Of a DNA stretch of 64,000 nt, positions 49,104-58,914 are shown piece by piece. Made by a program: the position numbers and the translations under genes. This DNA is from Auricularia sp. M13 (Eukaryota > Basidiomycota > Agaricomycetes > Auriculariales > Auriculariaceae). The notes under the pieces are model-generated. The model did not search any database, had not been told where the DNA came from, and saw only the letters and a list, made by a program, of their open reading frames with translations. Location of the stretch: positions 1,612,001-1,676,000 of the forward strand of contig CM073198.1 of NCBI GenBank assembly GCA_037042915.1. The letters are read 5' to 3'. How positions within the stretch are numbered: position 1 is the stretch's first letter; every line of letters begins with the position of its first letter.

Positions 49104-49362
49104 GCATGTTGCGCACGTTGCGCACGGATGCGCACGGACTGCGCACGGATTTTTCACACTGCGCACGAAAGTTGAAATCATGCGCACGGATTGTAAATCT
49201 GTGCGCACGGATGAAGGACGACTGCGCACGGATTGTCATTTTGTGCGCACGACATTTTGGACCCTGCGCACGGATGTTAGAATCATGCGCACGGACATGG
49301 TAGACATGCGCACGGACATGCTGACACTGCGCACGGATGTTGTGTGTTGCGCACGGATTCTG
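49104..49362. repeat. Minisatellite array 1 of GCGCACGGA motifs
   Basis: About 14 copies of the core TGCGCACGGA, with variants ending GAAAG or GAC, mostly spaced about 20-24 bp. The TGCGCA core is palindromic. The array leaves a plus-strand frame open with a heptad L/M-R-T-D-x-x-x. Confidence 0.9.
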
Positions 49363-49554
49363 TATAAAGCACAACTGCATTATTTTTTTCACATTGGCAC
49401 ATCTAGGCGACTTGATTGAACTCATTGAAGTTCATTAACAAACACCAACAATTTCCATAAGTCTTGTTGCAATTGACTGCTCAAGTACAGTTTGTTAATA
49501 CACTACAGAATGTAGTAAACACAGGTAGAAGTGCCCACAAAATGGATGTCTATG

Positions 49555-49628
49555 ACTGGATTTGAACTGAGGGTGTTTTGAATCCGTTAAGAACATGTAC
49601 ATGTTAACCACTAGTCCAAACTACAGAA
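49555..49628 (-). mobile_element. tRNA-like head of a probable SINE
   Basis: On the minus strand, TGGACTAGTGGTTAA (49604-49618) resembles a Pol III A box and AGTTCAAATCC (49558-49568) a B box, with normal tRNA-like spacing. The T-stem does not pair well, so it is not a functional tRNA. The body would extend towards lower coordinates; its end is not resolved. Confidence 0.5.
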
Positions 49629-50299
49629 AATACATCCTGGTAACTTGAGTATAATATAGTGTGAGCGTGCAAGTCCCTCTGTGAGATGGCATGGTGAGGA
49701 TGAGGTTGGAACCCATCTAATCAACAAGAAGATCTGAAGGGATGGGATGGTGGTGTGATGCAGGAGAGTGAGCACCTCTGTGGTACAGAGGTGGTGGAGC
49801 AGACACAGCATGGCTTGTTCCAGGTCCACTCCACGGCCCAAAACACGTGTCTCGTCTCTCCTTGACCCAGACAATTCATTTGAGATTTTTTGACCAAACT
49901 GGGATCAGGGCTTAGAATCTATTAGTAGATGAGTGAATCATGGTTACTCAGGCTGCAAAGGATATTACTCCTAAATTCATGAACCAAAATAACATAAGTT
50001 CTAACCTTAGCAAGCTTAATCTAACCTAACATAACATAACTGTATGAGGGTAACATCTTTTGAGTTATGAGTACCTACTCAGAGCCTCTTCAGGAAATCA
50101 GCTTAGAACACAAACCGACATGCTGGCTGAATATTTCTGATCCTGTACTAACGTGGAAGTGAAATTTCGAACAAATCAAGTAGCACAGTAGTTTATCTAA
50201 AAAAGTTGATACTAGAGATGTGCACCTCTATCAATGCACACAGTGCCATAAATACATCTATGATATACATCTTCAAATGATTTTTGATGTTTTTCACAC

Positions 50300-50571
50300 T
50301 GCGCACGGATTTTGTAATTTGCGCATAGATTGTGAAAACTGCGCACGGATATCAGGAGCCTGCGCACGGATTGTGAAAATTGCGCACGAAAGCACATTTC
50401 ATGCGCACGGACGACCAGGACCCTGCGCACAGATTTCAAAAAGTGCGCACGGACATTTGGACCCTGCGCACGAAAGTTAAACTCATGCGCACGAAAGTTC
50501 TAACCCTGCGCACGGAAGTTCTGCGCACGGATATTCTTGCGCACGGATGCGCACGGACCCTGCGCACGGTT
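50300..50571. repeat. Minisatellite array 2 of GCGCACGGA motifs
   Basis: About 15 copies of the same TGCGCACGGA core as in array 1 (variants GCGCATAGA, GCGCACAGA, GCGCACGAAAG), spacing again near 21-22 bp. Preceded, like array 1, by TTTTTCACAC. Ends at TTTTCTAGGG. Confidence 0.9.
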
Positions 50572-50644
50572 TTCTAGGGGTCCAGAATTCTCACACTCCC
50601 CTTTGGACGTGCAGAGTGAATACTCCCCTTGGAACCAGCAGCGG

Positions 50645-51633
50645 TTAGAAAGAGAAAGCCACCACATTGTCGTCCTCGCCATCGTCGTCCTCATCGTCAT
50701 TGTTGCCCTTTGCAGCAGCAGTGGCTACCCCCCGAAATCCGAGTGATGCAACTTCGTCCTCAGTCATGTAGCGCTCACCGTCGAGGTGGATGTCGCAGTT
50801 GGCGGCGATGTGCCCGATGAGGCTGCAGCGGTGACAATCGGGGTTGCTGTTGATAGCTACTCTGCGAGGCGGGTCGGACGAAGGGCGAGCGGGTGGGCGG
50901 CGAGCAGTGGTAGGAGTAGGGGAAGCACGAGAGCAAGCAAGAGGAAGACGATGTCGGGCATGGTTGGCGGCCATGGCTCGTTCCTCGGTTCGCCCGATAT
51001 CCTCCGGGTCAGCGCGCGACTCACGCTTTGCCCACTCATTCATGATTCGGCGCTTGACGTACGCCGGCTTTGTTGCATTCTTGTCGGCAGCGTTGAGCGT
51101 GGTGATGAAGACCTCCCAGTCGGGACCCAGACCGGTCAAAAGCACGTACACGATGGTGAAGTCCGTGATGGTGATGCCGAGCGCCTTGAGCCGAACGACC
51201 TTGGAGTCGATCTCCGAGCACCAGGACTGGTTGGTGTGGTGACCATAGACGAAGCGCTTCGTGAGGAAGGCTGCGAAGTATGAGAGGTTGGCGCCGAAAC
51301 CCTTGGGCCGATAGTACTGCTCGAGACGGTCCCAGATGTCCTTAGCAGAGTCGGTTAGTACTGCTCGAGACAGTCCCAGATGTCCTTAGCAGAGTCGGTC
51401 TCGTAGACCTGCGCGAGCATAGTGAAGCCGATGCAGAGCACAAGGTTCGAGCGAGCGTCGTCGGCCTTAGCCTCGTAACCGGCCGCAGAGCCATAATCGG
51501 AAACGGTGGTGGTGCCGAGAAGGAACTTGCAGAGACCGGCAAGCTGGAAGTAAGCCAAAACGGTTTTGCGCCAGGGCTCGTAGTTGGTCGGCGACAGGAA
51601 TGTGATGGTAAAGCCTCCGAGCTTGACAGACAT
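50645..51633 (-). pseudogene. copia-type retrotransposon Gag, disrupted
   Basis: Starts at ATG 51633 (MSVKLGGFTITFLSPTNYEP), with NYEPWRKTVLAYFQLAGLCK, ARSNLVLCIGFTMLAQVYET and DSAKDIWDCLEQY. A 44-bp direct duplication (units starting 51313 and 51357) then shifts the frame and creates a stop. Beyond it the frame resumes with LSYFAAFLTKRFVYGHHTN, VVRLKALGITITDFTIVYVL, LTGLGPDWEVFITTLNAADK, and a zinc knuckle CHRCSLIGHIAANC (C-x2-C-x4-H-x4-C) before an acidic end. This is the Gag of a Ty1/copia-like element. No protease, integrase or reverse transcriptase follows, and no LTR was recognised, so it is a relic or a captured gag. Confidence 0.82.
51313..51400. repeat. 44-bp tandem duplication in the gag relic
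   Basis: Two copies of a unit starting AGTACTGCTCGAGAC, at 51313 and 51357, differing at two or so positions (GACGGTC against GACAGTC). The unit length is not a multiple of three. Confidence 0.9.
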
Positions 51634-51750
51634 GGATATAGCGAGGCTTGGCACATTCAAATTTATGTACCATGTTACAGCCCTTATTACAAAGTCAGGC
51701 TGTGGACTTATGCGGATAACAAAATTACGGTCAATATGTTACAGCTAATA

Positions 51751-52150
51751 CCGAGTTTGCGGAACGGAATAATTCCGTTCGGCGGTTTGCGGAAACGGAA
51801 TAATTCCGATTTTCACTCTCGTACCCTATGCGTCCCAGGACCGTACTAAACCTGTAATTCACAACAATATAGCGACTCTTATGCCCGCAACTCGCTCCAG
51901 GACCAAGCCTACAAGGAGAGGAGTGTGTTGCCACTTGGTTGCCACTCTGCATTGCCCTTGTAGAACTTGCATCAGGCAATAAGCAGGCTTCATTTTCTAC
52001 CATGTGTGCATCAGCCTTGTGTATAAACAAGAGGAGGACATGAGGAAGCGAGGTGGGGCCGAGAGGGCCATGGGGTGGTGCTATGATTTGAACGGAATTA
52101 TTCCGTTTCCGCAAACCGCCGAACGGAATTATTCCGTTCCGCAAACTCGG
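51751..52150. mobile_element. Long-TIR MITE (400 bp) with TAATA duplication
   Basis: Terminal inverted repeats of about 60 bp start CCGAGTTTGCGGAACGGAAT and contain two palindromic GGAATAATTCC blocks. Flanked by TAATA at 51746-51750 and 52151-52155. No coding capacity. Confidence 0.85.
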
Positions 52151-52239
52151 TAATAACATGACAGTAGTTGTTACTGCAATTACAGGATCCACCGGAACCT
52201 AATTGATTGCATCCGACAACCAAATCTCGGTGCTCTTGC

Positions 52240-52873
52240 TAAGATAGCGGCCACATAGAATCCGCACCCCCCGGTGATGGCCAATTCGGCTATCTTCGGC
52301 GCTGAAATTTTGGGTCGTCCGGACCTTGGGAGCACCAATCAACTCAAAAGTCATTTTAAACGCATGTTGGAAAAAGCCCTGATGAATATTATTTTCATAG
52401 GATAAAGTCTTACTCAAACAATACTTCTTCAACAGAGAGGGCAGTGGCTGGTGCTCTCCAAGCCATCCCGAAGCTGAGGAACCTTGGGGAAACCAGCGGG
52501 CGACGGGCGGCAGTGAACGGAAGCTGATCAATTCCGTCCCGGCTCCGAGCCAAATGCCGCCGGAAAGGGCCCGATCAGCTTATGTAATCATATAAGCGCC
52601 CGCTGAAATCTGAGGACCCAAAACTCATGTTGACTCGGAACTTGCTGAAAAGCTTCAAAAGACACTTAGCCACTTTTTTAATAAAACTTATATTCTCAAG
52701 GTTTGGATCAGTATTTCTCAAAATCCCTCTATCACTTTGCTCTACCCTTCCTTCTGAAAGTTTTGATCAAGCCACTAAGAGAGATACCCTGTGGTTGTCG
52801 AGGAATAGCGTGTCCAAGTCGGCGGTTATCGGAATTAGCCGGGGGGTGCGGATTCTATGTGGCCGCTATCTTA
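52240..52873. mobile_element. 634-bp inverted-repeat element
   Basis: The ends TAAGATAGCGGCCACATAG and its reverse complement extend perfectly for about 45 bp through AATCCGCACCCCCCGG. No clear target duplication and no ORF of note inside. Probably a non-autonomous DNA transposon. Confidence 0.75.
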
Positions 52874-53276
52874 CCTCTTTCTTGTCCCCTGAGACATCAG
52901 GCTTGTTTATTGATCTCAGCTGAGATTTATCAATCTTAGCTCGCTGTCTAAAATTCAAGAATTTATTCTCTTCCTGGACAGCCGGGAGTATACCCATTCA
53001 ACACGGCCCGAGGCCTGTCATGACATGAGGCATTCTTCTGACTGTTAACTCGGTCCCAAACCTTGACTCTTGCCATTTGGTTACTTTCAAGAATCTTTTT
53101 TCTGTGGTCTCTAGAGGACTCGGACCACCTGCTAGCCACCAGCAGCCACAAGGTAGCCAGCCACACAGCTCCAGACACGCCATCATTACCTCTTTGAGGT
53201 TCGGAATTCCGACAGCAAAAAATGGTATATTCTGTATTTTCTGAACCCTATAGCCTTTCTCATTCCCCACATTCAG

Positions 53277-53757
53277 GATTCCTTTGAGTGGGTTCACTAC
53301 CAGACACATACTAGCTTGTTCCCCTCGGAGGTGACGGCGTCAAATCCGGAGGTTCCGAGGCAGCCCACAGCGCCTACGCACGAACAGGCACTCTGTTGGA
53401 TCCATAGTAGCGCCATGCTCGTGCGGGCCATTGAGAACGATGAAACTGACGTACGTTTGTTCGATCTACGCCGAGATTCGAAGCCCTGACGCCCAATGCC
53501 CATTGGCGACACTGCAGGTCTCTGCCGTCCTCGAGATGCACCAACTTCTTCGTTTGATGGAATGGCACAGGCATTCGTGCAAGAAGATGACCTTGAGAGT
53601 GCGTGTGAGATTGAGCACGGCGAGCAGCGCTAATTCCGTGCCACTGCAGGCTGGATTGTTGGACGCTGTCGCGCAGCTGTCGAACGTGCAGCATAACGGA
53701 TGGCCGCTGACGGCGCTGCGGCGACGTGCAAAGCGCCTTGTAGAGTTCTGGAAGTAG
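53277..53757 (+). pseudogene. 3' fragment of a paralogue of the gene at 55524-56659
   Basis: Three exons chain in phase: from an acceptor at 53276, DSFEWVHYQTHTSLFPSEVT to AMLVRAIENDETD (donor 53451); VSAVLEMHQLLRLMEWHRHS to MTLR (from 53518); and AGLLDAVAQLSNVQHNGWPL, TALRRRAKRLVEFWK, stop at 53755-53757. The last two exons resemble the end of the minus-strand gene at 55524 (VSAALDALEDRKNEF, then GLLEMVNLLAEVQ, LRDRAQALVTAWRW), and the intron before [A/D]GLL is at the same place. Upstream sequence is transposon-derived and no start or 5' exons are found, so this looks like a truncated copy. It could be the end of a gene with far-upstream exons. Function unknown. Confidence 0.5.
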
Positions 53758-53891
53758 ATTGCGCCAATTGAATGTTTTCTTGTTCATGCATCGTTGTAGA
53801 ACGAAAGCAAGAGCGCAGTCGTCGGAGTCGGCCGTCACGTTCGCGTTCAGCTTTGGACTCTCACCACCTTCATCTCGAGCACATTCACACG

Positions 53892-55081
53892 ATGAACGCC
53901 GACGAAAGAATTGAAGCCGCGTCGTCTTTCCTCTTGCAGAGCCCTCCGGGGGAGATCAATGATGTGCTCAACGGTGCGCCTTACATCGATGGGCTCGCCG
54001 GCACAGCGCGCTGACCGCATCGTGTCCAGACATCCGCACGATAATCTCGGACGACGAATCGCTCCAGACGGGCATCCTGCCAGCCCTGCAGAAGTATAAT
54101 GTCGCGCAGTTCATCACTGTCGATGTGCCCGGCCATTCGCACCAGGTGCGTGCGCGCTGGCGATTACGGCTTTATTTAAGAGCTAACGAACGTGCAGGTT
54201 ATTATCAGCGAAGCTGGACGCGCCAAAGGCGACGCAGAACGCTTCATAGATCCTCGTTCGAAGCAGAGCTTCGTGTTCGATCACTTGCGCCTGGTACGCC
54301 TGTCCGTTCGCGCCGTTCTTGCTGCTCAACCAACCTTACCGCAGGAAGCGAACGATTGCCAGCCGATTGAGGCAGACGCTGCGACAGAACCGTTCCGGTA
54401 CGCAGTGCCCGTTCAGAGTGCTTCGCCGATGCTCACGCGCGTTCCAGCGAGGCATTGGAACGCGCGACGCTCGCGTACGTCGAAGACCACTTCCACGATG
54501 GCGTCGCCAGCGTGTTCGCCAACGCCGACGAGCCCAACACGTTCGCAGTCCAAATCGTCGCCAACAAGTACAACCCGCCCAACTTCTGGGCCGGCCGCTG
54601 GCGCTCCGAATACATCGTCGACCTTGACAAAGGCGAGGCGCGCGGCAACGTGCTCATCAACGTGCACTATTACGAGCAGGGCAACGTGCGCCAGCCATCC
54701 ATGGCGCGCATGAACTGACGCGCTCGCCAGGTCCAATTGTCTACAACGCATAAGCCTACGATCTCGCTGCCGTCGTCGCTCCACGCGCCCGAGCCGGCGA
54801 ACGCGACGAAGATCCTGGCGCTCATCGAGCGCGAGGAGAGCGCGCATCAGAGTGCGCTCAGCGCCGCATTCCAGGACATGTCCGAGAAATCGTTCAAGAG
54901 CCTGCGGCGCGCGCTGCCTCTGACGAAGCAGAAGATCGACTGGGACAAGGTGCGTCCATCAGCGCGCTATCCTGACGCCGTTATTGACGCTCTTGCCTTG
55001 AAGGTTGCGGGCTATAAGCTCGGGGCAGAGCTCACGGCGAGCCGAGGTATCTTCGGCACGTCGACAGAGGACGTGTCATAG
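53892..55081 (+). CDS. CAP1: F-actin-capping protein subunit alpha
   Basis: Pairs with the beta subunit to cap barbed ends of actin filaments in cortical patches. Start ATG 53892 (MNADERIEAASSFLLQSPPG). Exons give DIRTIISDDESLQTGILPAL with KYNVAQFITVDVPGHSHQ, VIISEAGRAKGDAERFIDPR, KQSFVFDHLRL, EPFRTALERATLAYVEDHFH, VFANADEPNTFAVQIVANKY, NPPNFWAGRWRSEYIVDLDK (the capping-protein signature around F-W-x-G-R-W-R-S), NVLINVHYYEQGNVQLSTTH, and the C-terminal tentacle SLRRALPLTKQKIDWDKVAG then YKLGAELTASRG. About seven exons; the small ones around 54310-54440 have approximate edges. Stop at 55079-55081. Length near 270 residues, as expected. Confidence 0.93.
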
Positions 55082-55523
55082 ACGTTCTTTCTTGGTGACG
55101 GTGTACATTACGACTCTTTGGCGCTCCTCAAGGCAAGAATCAAATTTGGACTTTTCGATTTCGTACGTTCATAACGCGCGCCCTGCCTTCCGTGCCACGT
55201 GAATCGAGCAATGATCTTAACTTCGTTTGGGGGCGGGGGGTCTTCATGTCCCTCGAAGCTGGGTGACAGAAGTGGACTGCGCTGCGCGACTCGATGTCTA
55301 CCTCTGGCGAACGTTGAGCTGGACACTGGCCATGCAATGCGTTTGGGCGCCGACTCCTTCGGTGACAGCTGTACAGCAAGAAACGGCACTTTGATTGCGG
55401 AGAGTGCACTGATAGCAGCATTATGCAGCGAGCAAGAAACGAAACCAGTTCTGAAAACACTTGCCAAGATACGACGCGCTCTTCCCCGCCTCCTCTTCCT
55501 CTTTCACTTCCTGTACCCACCGT

Positions 55524-56659
55524 CTACCTCGTCATAATCCACCGCCATGCCGTGACCAGGGCCTGCGCGCGGTCGCGCAGCCCATCGAGCGAGTACTCGC
55601 TCTCTTGCACCTCCGCAAGCAGATTCACCATCTCCAGCAGCCCGTCCTGTTCAAGTTCTCGAGCGTCAGCACTCGTCCTCCGTGTCAACGCTTCCGCTTA
55701 CCTCCAGCACCTCCCGCGAGAACTCATTCTTGCGATCCTCCAAGGCGTCGAGCGCCGCGCTGACCTCGCCCAGCAACTAAGTAGCATTCCGAATCCAAAT
55801 TAACTGGCTGGTCCGCAACGTTCACATCGGACGCAGGGCGTACCTCGGGCGTCAGACGCGCCTTCCCTTTGACGAGCCGGCCGATGATGCACGTCCACTC
55901 CCACGCCTCGTCCTTCGTCACCGGCCGCTCGACGCGCGCGCGTTTCTGCGGCGGCTCATGCGCATTCTGCAACCTTCCGACATCGATTCCGATCTCAGTT
56001 TCCGAACTTTCAGCGCTCGGCCGGTCGGTGCGCTTCACGTTCTTTCCCTGCACAATAACATGAATAACAATATTTGATAACAGCCAGTGATCCACCATGC
56101 ATACCTTTTTCGGTCTCGGTTTCGGCGTCTCAAGATGGAGCACCGGGGTAGCGGGGAAGAGCGAGTCCTTGTAATGCAGGTAACGGCTGATAGACTCGTA
56201 GTTCACGATCTCTGGCAGTCCGTCGGGCTTGGGCTTCGGTGTTTCGGATGAGGCAGGAGCAGCGGATTCCCTGATCTGTGCAAGAATGAAGCGGGCATTT
56301 TGGAGCACAAGTGCTGGATCGGCTTTTCCGGTTATGTCAGAAAAGAACACCTGCAAGAAAAAAATGTTTATGTAGGATTGCATACCAGAAAGCCGAGATT
56401 GGGTCTCGGAAGGCGGAGGCCACGGCCGGAGAGCTCTCGTCGGCCCTTTGGAGGGTACCGCTGATTTTGATGGAGATGTTGCCGTTTTGAGCGGAGACCG
56501 GGTTGGCTGAGGCAAAATCCCAGATAATGAAGTGGGTGGTTTGGCTGTGGATGTATCGGGGTTCAAGAAGTCACTCGCGAATGAGGTAGCAAGTGAGCTG
56601 GAGGACAAAGCACGACTTCTAGGGCTGGTCGCCACAGAGGTGGATGAGTCTATGAGCAT
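55524..56659 (-). CDS. Uncharacterised Ser/Pro-rich protein with helical C terminus
   Basis: Not recognised. Likely start ATG 56659 (MLIDSSTSVATSPRSRALSS), though the frame stays open far upstream. The N-terminal part is Ser/Thr/Pro-rich. Further exons hold VFFSDITGKADPALVLQNAR, LPEIVNYESISRYLHYKDSL, HLETPKPRPKK, a basic NLS-like PPQKRARVERPVTKDEAWEW and CIIGRLVKGKARLTPE. The C-terminal helices are LLGEVSAALDALEDRKNEF and, after an intron, GLLEMVNLLAEVQESEYSL then LRDRAQALVTAWRWIMTR, ending at TAG 55524-55526. The basic motifs and the final pattern L-R-x-R-A-x-x-L-V-x-x-W faintly recall helical domains of transcription-elongation factors, but I would not assign that. A shortened paralogue lies at 53277-53757. 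Confidence 0.6.
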
Positions 56660-58914
56660 AGGATCAATGGCTAGTGCATAGTAAGAATGCGCAACAGGGA
56701 GTGGGCAAGAGGGCCGAGGCAAACCTGGTGGTGCCTGGGGTTGGTGGTGATGAAGGGGCAACATGGGCGAGCAAGCTAGCAGCGCTGCCCAGAAGAATAC
56801 ACCACAGTTGGAGGGCCAAGAAAAATGAGGAGGAGCACTGTGGACACCATCAAAAAGGCAGGGCAAAGAAATGATGAGTAGCTGCACAAAAATTTTGACC
56901 AGCGCTGCAGCACAGACCTGTACAATGCAAGATTCTGGTCTCGCCAAGCTTGACCAGTGGGACAAACTACAGTCAGGACTGCTTTGGAGCGGCAGGCAGC
57001 ACAAATGCAGCTGATGAGCAAGTAGGACAAGACGGACAGGAAGAGATGGGTTGTGTTTTGACGTATTTGTAGCAGGCCTTTTGAAGCTCCTCCTGGATTC
57101 GTGCCGGCTGTGCAGGTTTGTGCACTTCCACCACATGATGTTGGAGGAGGCAGACAAGTGGTACAATTGACCAGACCAAAATTCAAGGTACACCAAAGGC
57201 ACTTGCTGATGTATACAGTCTGATTGGTGTTACGGTGTGCAGCGATCACGACCATATGCTGCTTCTGTTGGATCTCTTTTGTCGCTTCGCCCACTCCATC
57301 TGACCAATATACCCTTCCCGCATGCCTCTCCGGATCACTGGCACCTCGGCTACCTTCTCTTGGTGTCACTGGACCCTTGTCAACCTTGGTCTTTGGATGC
57401 AATGCGCCATTGCCGTTGTTGTCGATTACTGCCGTGTTGGTTTCCAACCAGCGTGTAGCTGTTCGTCAGTCAGTCTCCTTGGTGTCACATTACAGCCTAC
57501 ACCTTTGGAGATGCAGCACACCACACCTTAGGTATTGCCCTGCATGGCCGGTGCGTGCTGGGAGTACAGGTGAAGTTGCGACAGTCTTGCCGACATATAT
57601 CCTTCACCCTCTGTCCCATGGATGCTCGACCGCTCCGGTATCTCAGACCTCAGCCGCCACACTCTCCTTGGTCCGCGCTCAGCATTGTTCATGGTCCGGA
57701 GGATGTCTGGATACATTGGGAGTCTTGATTGTTGGGTGGTGCGCTCGCACCTTGCTTGCCAACGTGTTGCTCTCGCCACTGCGTCGGCCCCCTTTTGCCC
57801 CCGGTGTTGGTGCGCGCATACATACAAGGACACCTCGGTCTGTCTTGAATACCCACCCGATACCCTCCATAGGCACGGACATCCTTTATCACCTTCATCC
57901 GGAGTTGTTTTGCGCCTTCGGCGCAACACTCCACTCTTTCTTGACCCTCCCTTGACTCCTTTTACCCCCCATTACCTTCGCTTGCTTCTGATTACCCTCA
58001 GTGACCTCCCTAATGTCTTTCCCCATTGTTTCCAGACCTCCCTTTGGTGTTGGTTGGCTTCCTTTATCATCTGGAGCAGTCAGATCTGGTTTGCCGCTGA
58101 TAGAACTATATGTACTGGTGATTGCCCTCAGATGTACCCTAGGTTGGATCTGGTCTATTATGTGTTCAACCTTCCCCTCCTGAGTACCCTTCCTGGCTAT
58201 GCCTCCTGGTTGGTGGTGTATGCAGCACACCATGACAAAATTGCCCTGAACCGTAACATTATGGTTAAGTCTAATACTGGAAGCTTCAGCTCATTGGATA
58301 CTTCTACAGAAAGCATGATGTTTCAAGGCACCCAGTGCACCCTTTTTCCGAAGGTAGTTCCTTTGAGTATTCGGTTTTGTTACAGAGATTGCCATTTATG
58401 GTAATCACAACGTTGTGCAACGTTTCTTTTCCCTTTTCCGGATGTCTGCGGCATGGCTAATATCTTGCACGTGCTCCCGTAGGGTTTGGGCTACTATCAT
58501 TGGGTCATTGAGCCGTGAATTTTCCATGACTTCAATGCTCGGCAAAAACAAGTGCTGTGGATGTTGCGAGGGCTGATCGTCTCCGACAGACGAGGAAGTT
58601 ACTTCGGGCATCTGGTGAAGCAGTGTCGCGGTTACAGGGCGCGTTGCACGAGCAGTATGGGAGAATGGGGGAGATGTTCGCAGGCACGTGTGTAGTTTGC
58701 ATGTAATTATAGTCCAGGCACGGCACATCATTCATTTTAAGAAGTGTAGAGTGCGAGCGCTGCCACGGCGGGTGGGCGTCGCCGGGAGGGTATGCACAAG
58801 CGCGACGTCGCGACGTGGGAACGGGACGAAGAGCGGTCGGATGTCACCGGCGTGTCGATCGCGGGCCAACTTGAACCACTTGCCTAATCCAATTTCAACA
58901 TTGCACCGTCCGCG
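56660..58914. other. Pyrimidine-rich block of unclear origin
   Basis: 2.25 kb. From about 57200 to 58400 the plus strand is C/T-rich with long overlapping open frames in two phases (57224-57955 and 57622-58404), an effect expected from composition alone. Neither shows a domain. Near 58405-58735 both strands are open for 60-100 codons with helix-like composition. The last part holds the RTT109 promoter. Could be an old transposon insertion; no terminal repeats found. Confidence 0.35.

Noticed and set aside
49558-49618. A functional tRNA gene
   Set aside because: A- and B-box-like sequences exist but the acceptor and T stems do not pair; treated as a SINE head.
48957-50579. A defined DNA transposon bounded by CCCTAGAA/TTCTAGGG
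   Set aside because: The inverted match is only 8 bp and no target duplication is visible; kept as a hypothesis in the array finding only.
58405-58735. Possible exon on either strand next to RTT109
   Set aside because: Both strands give helix-like frames (minus: SIEVMENSRLNDPMIVAQTL; plus: ADRLRQTRKLLRASGEAVSR); no way to choose between them and no partner exons.
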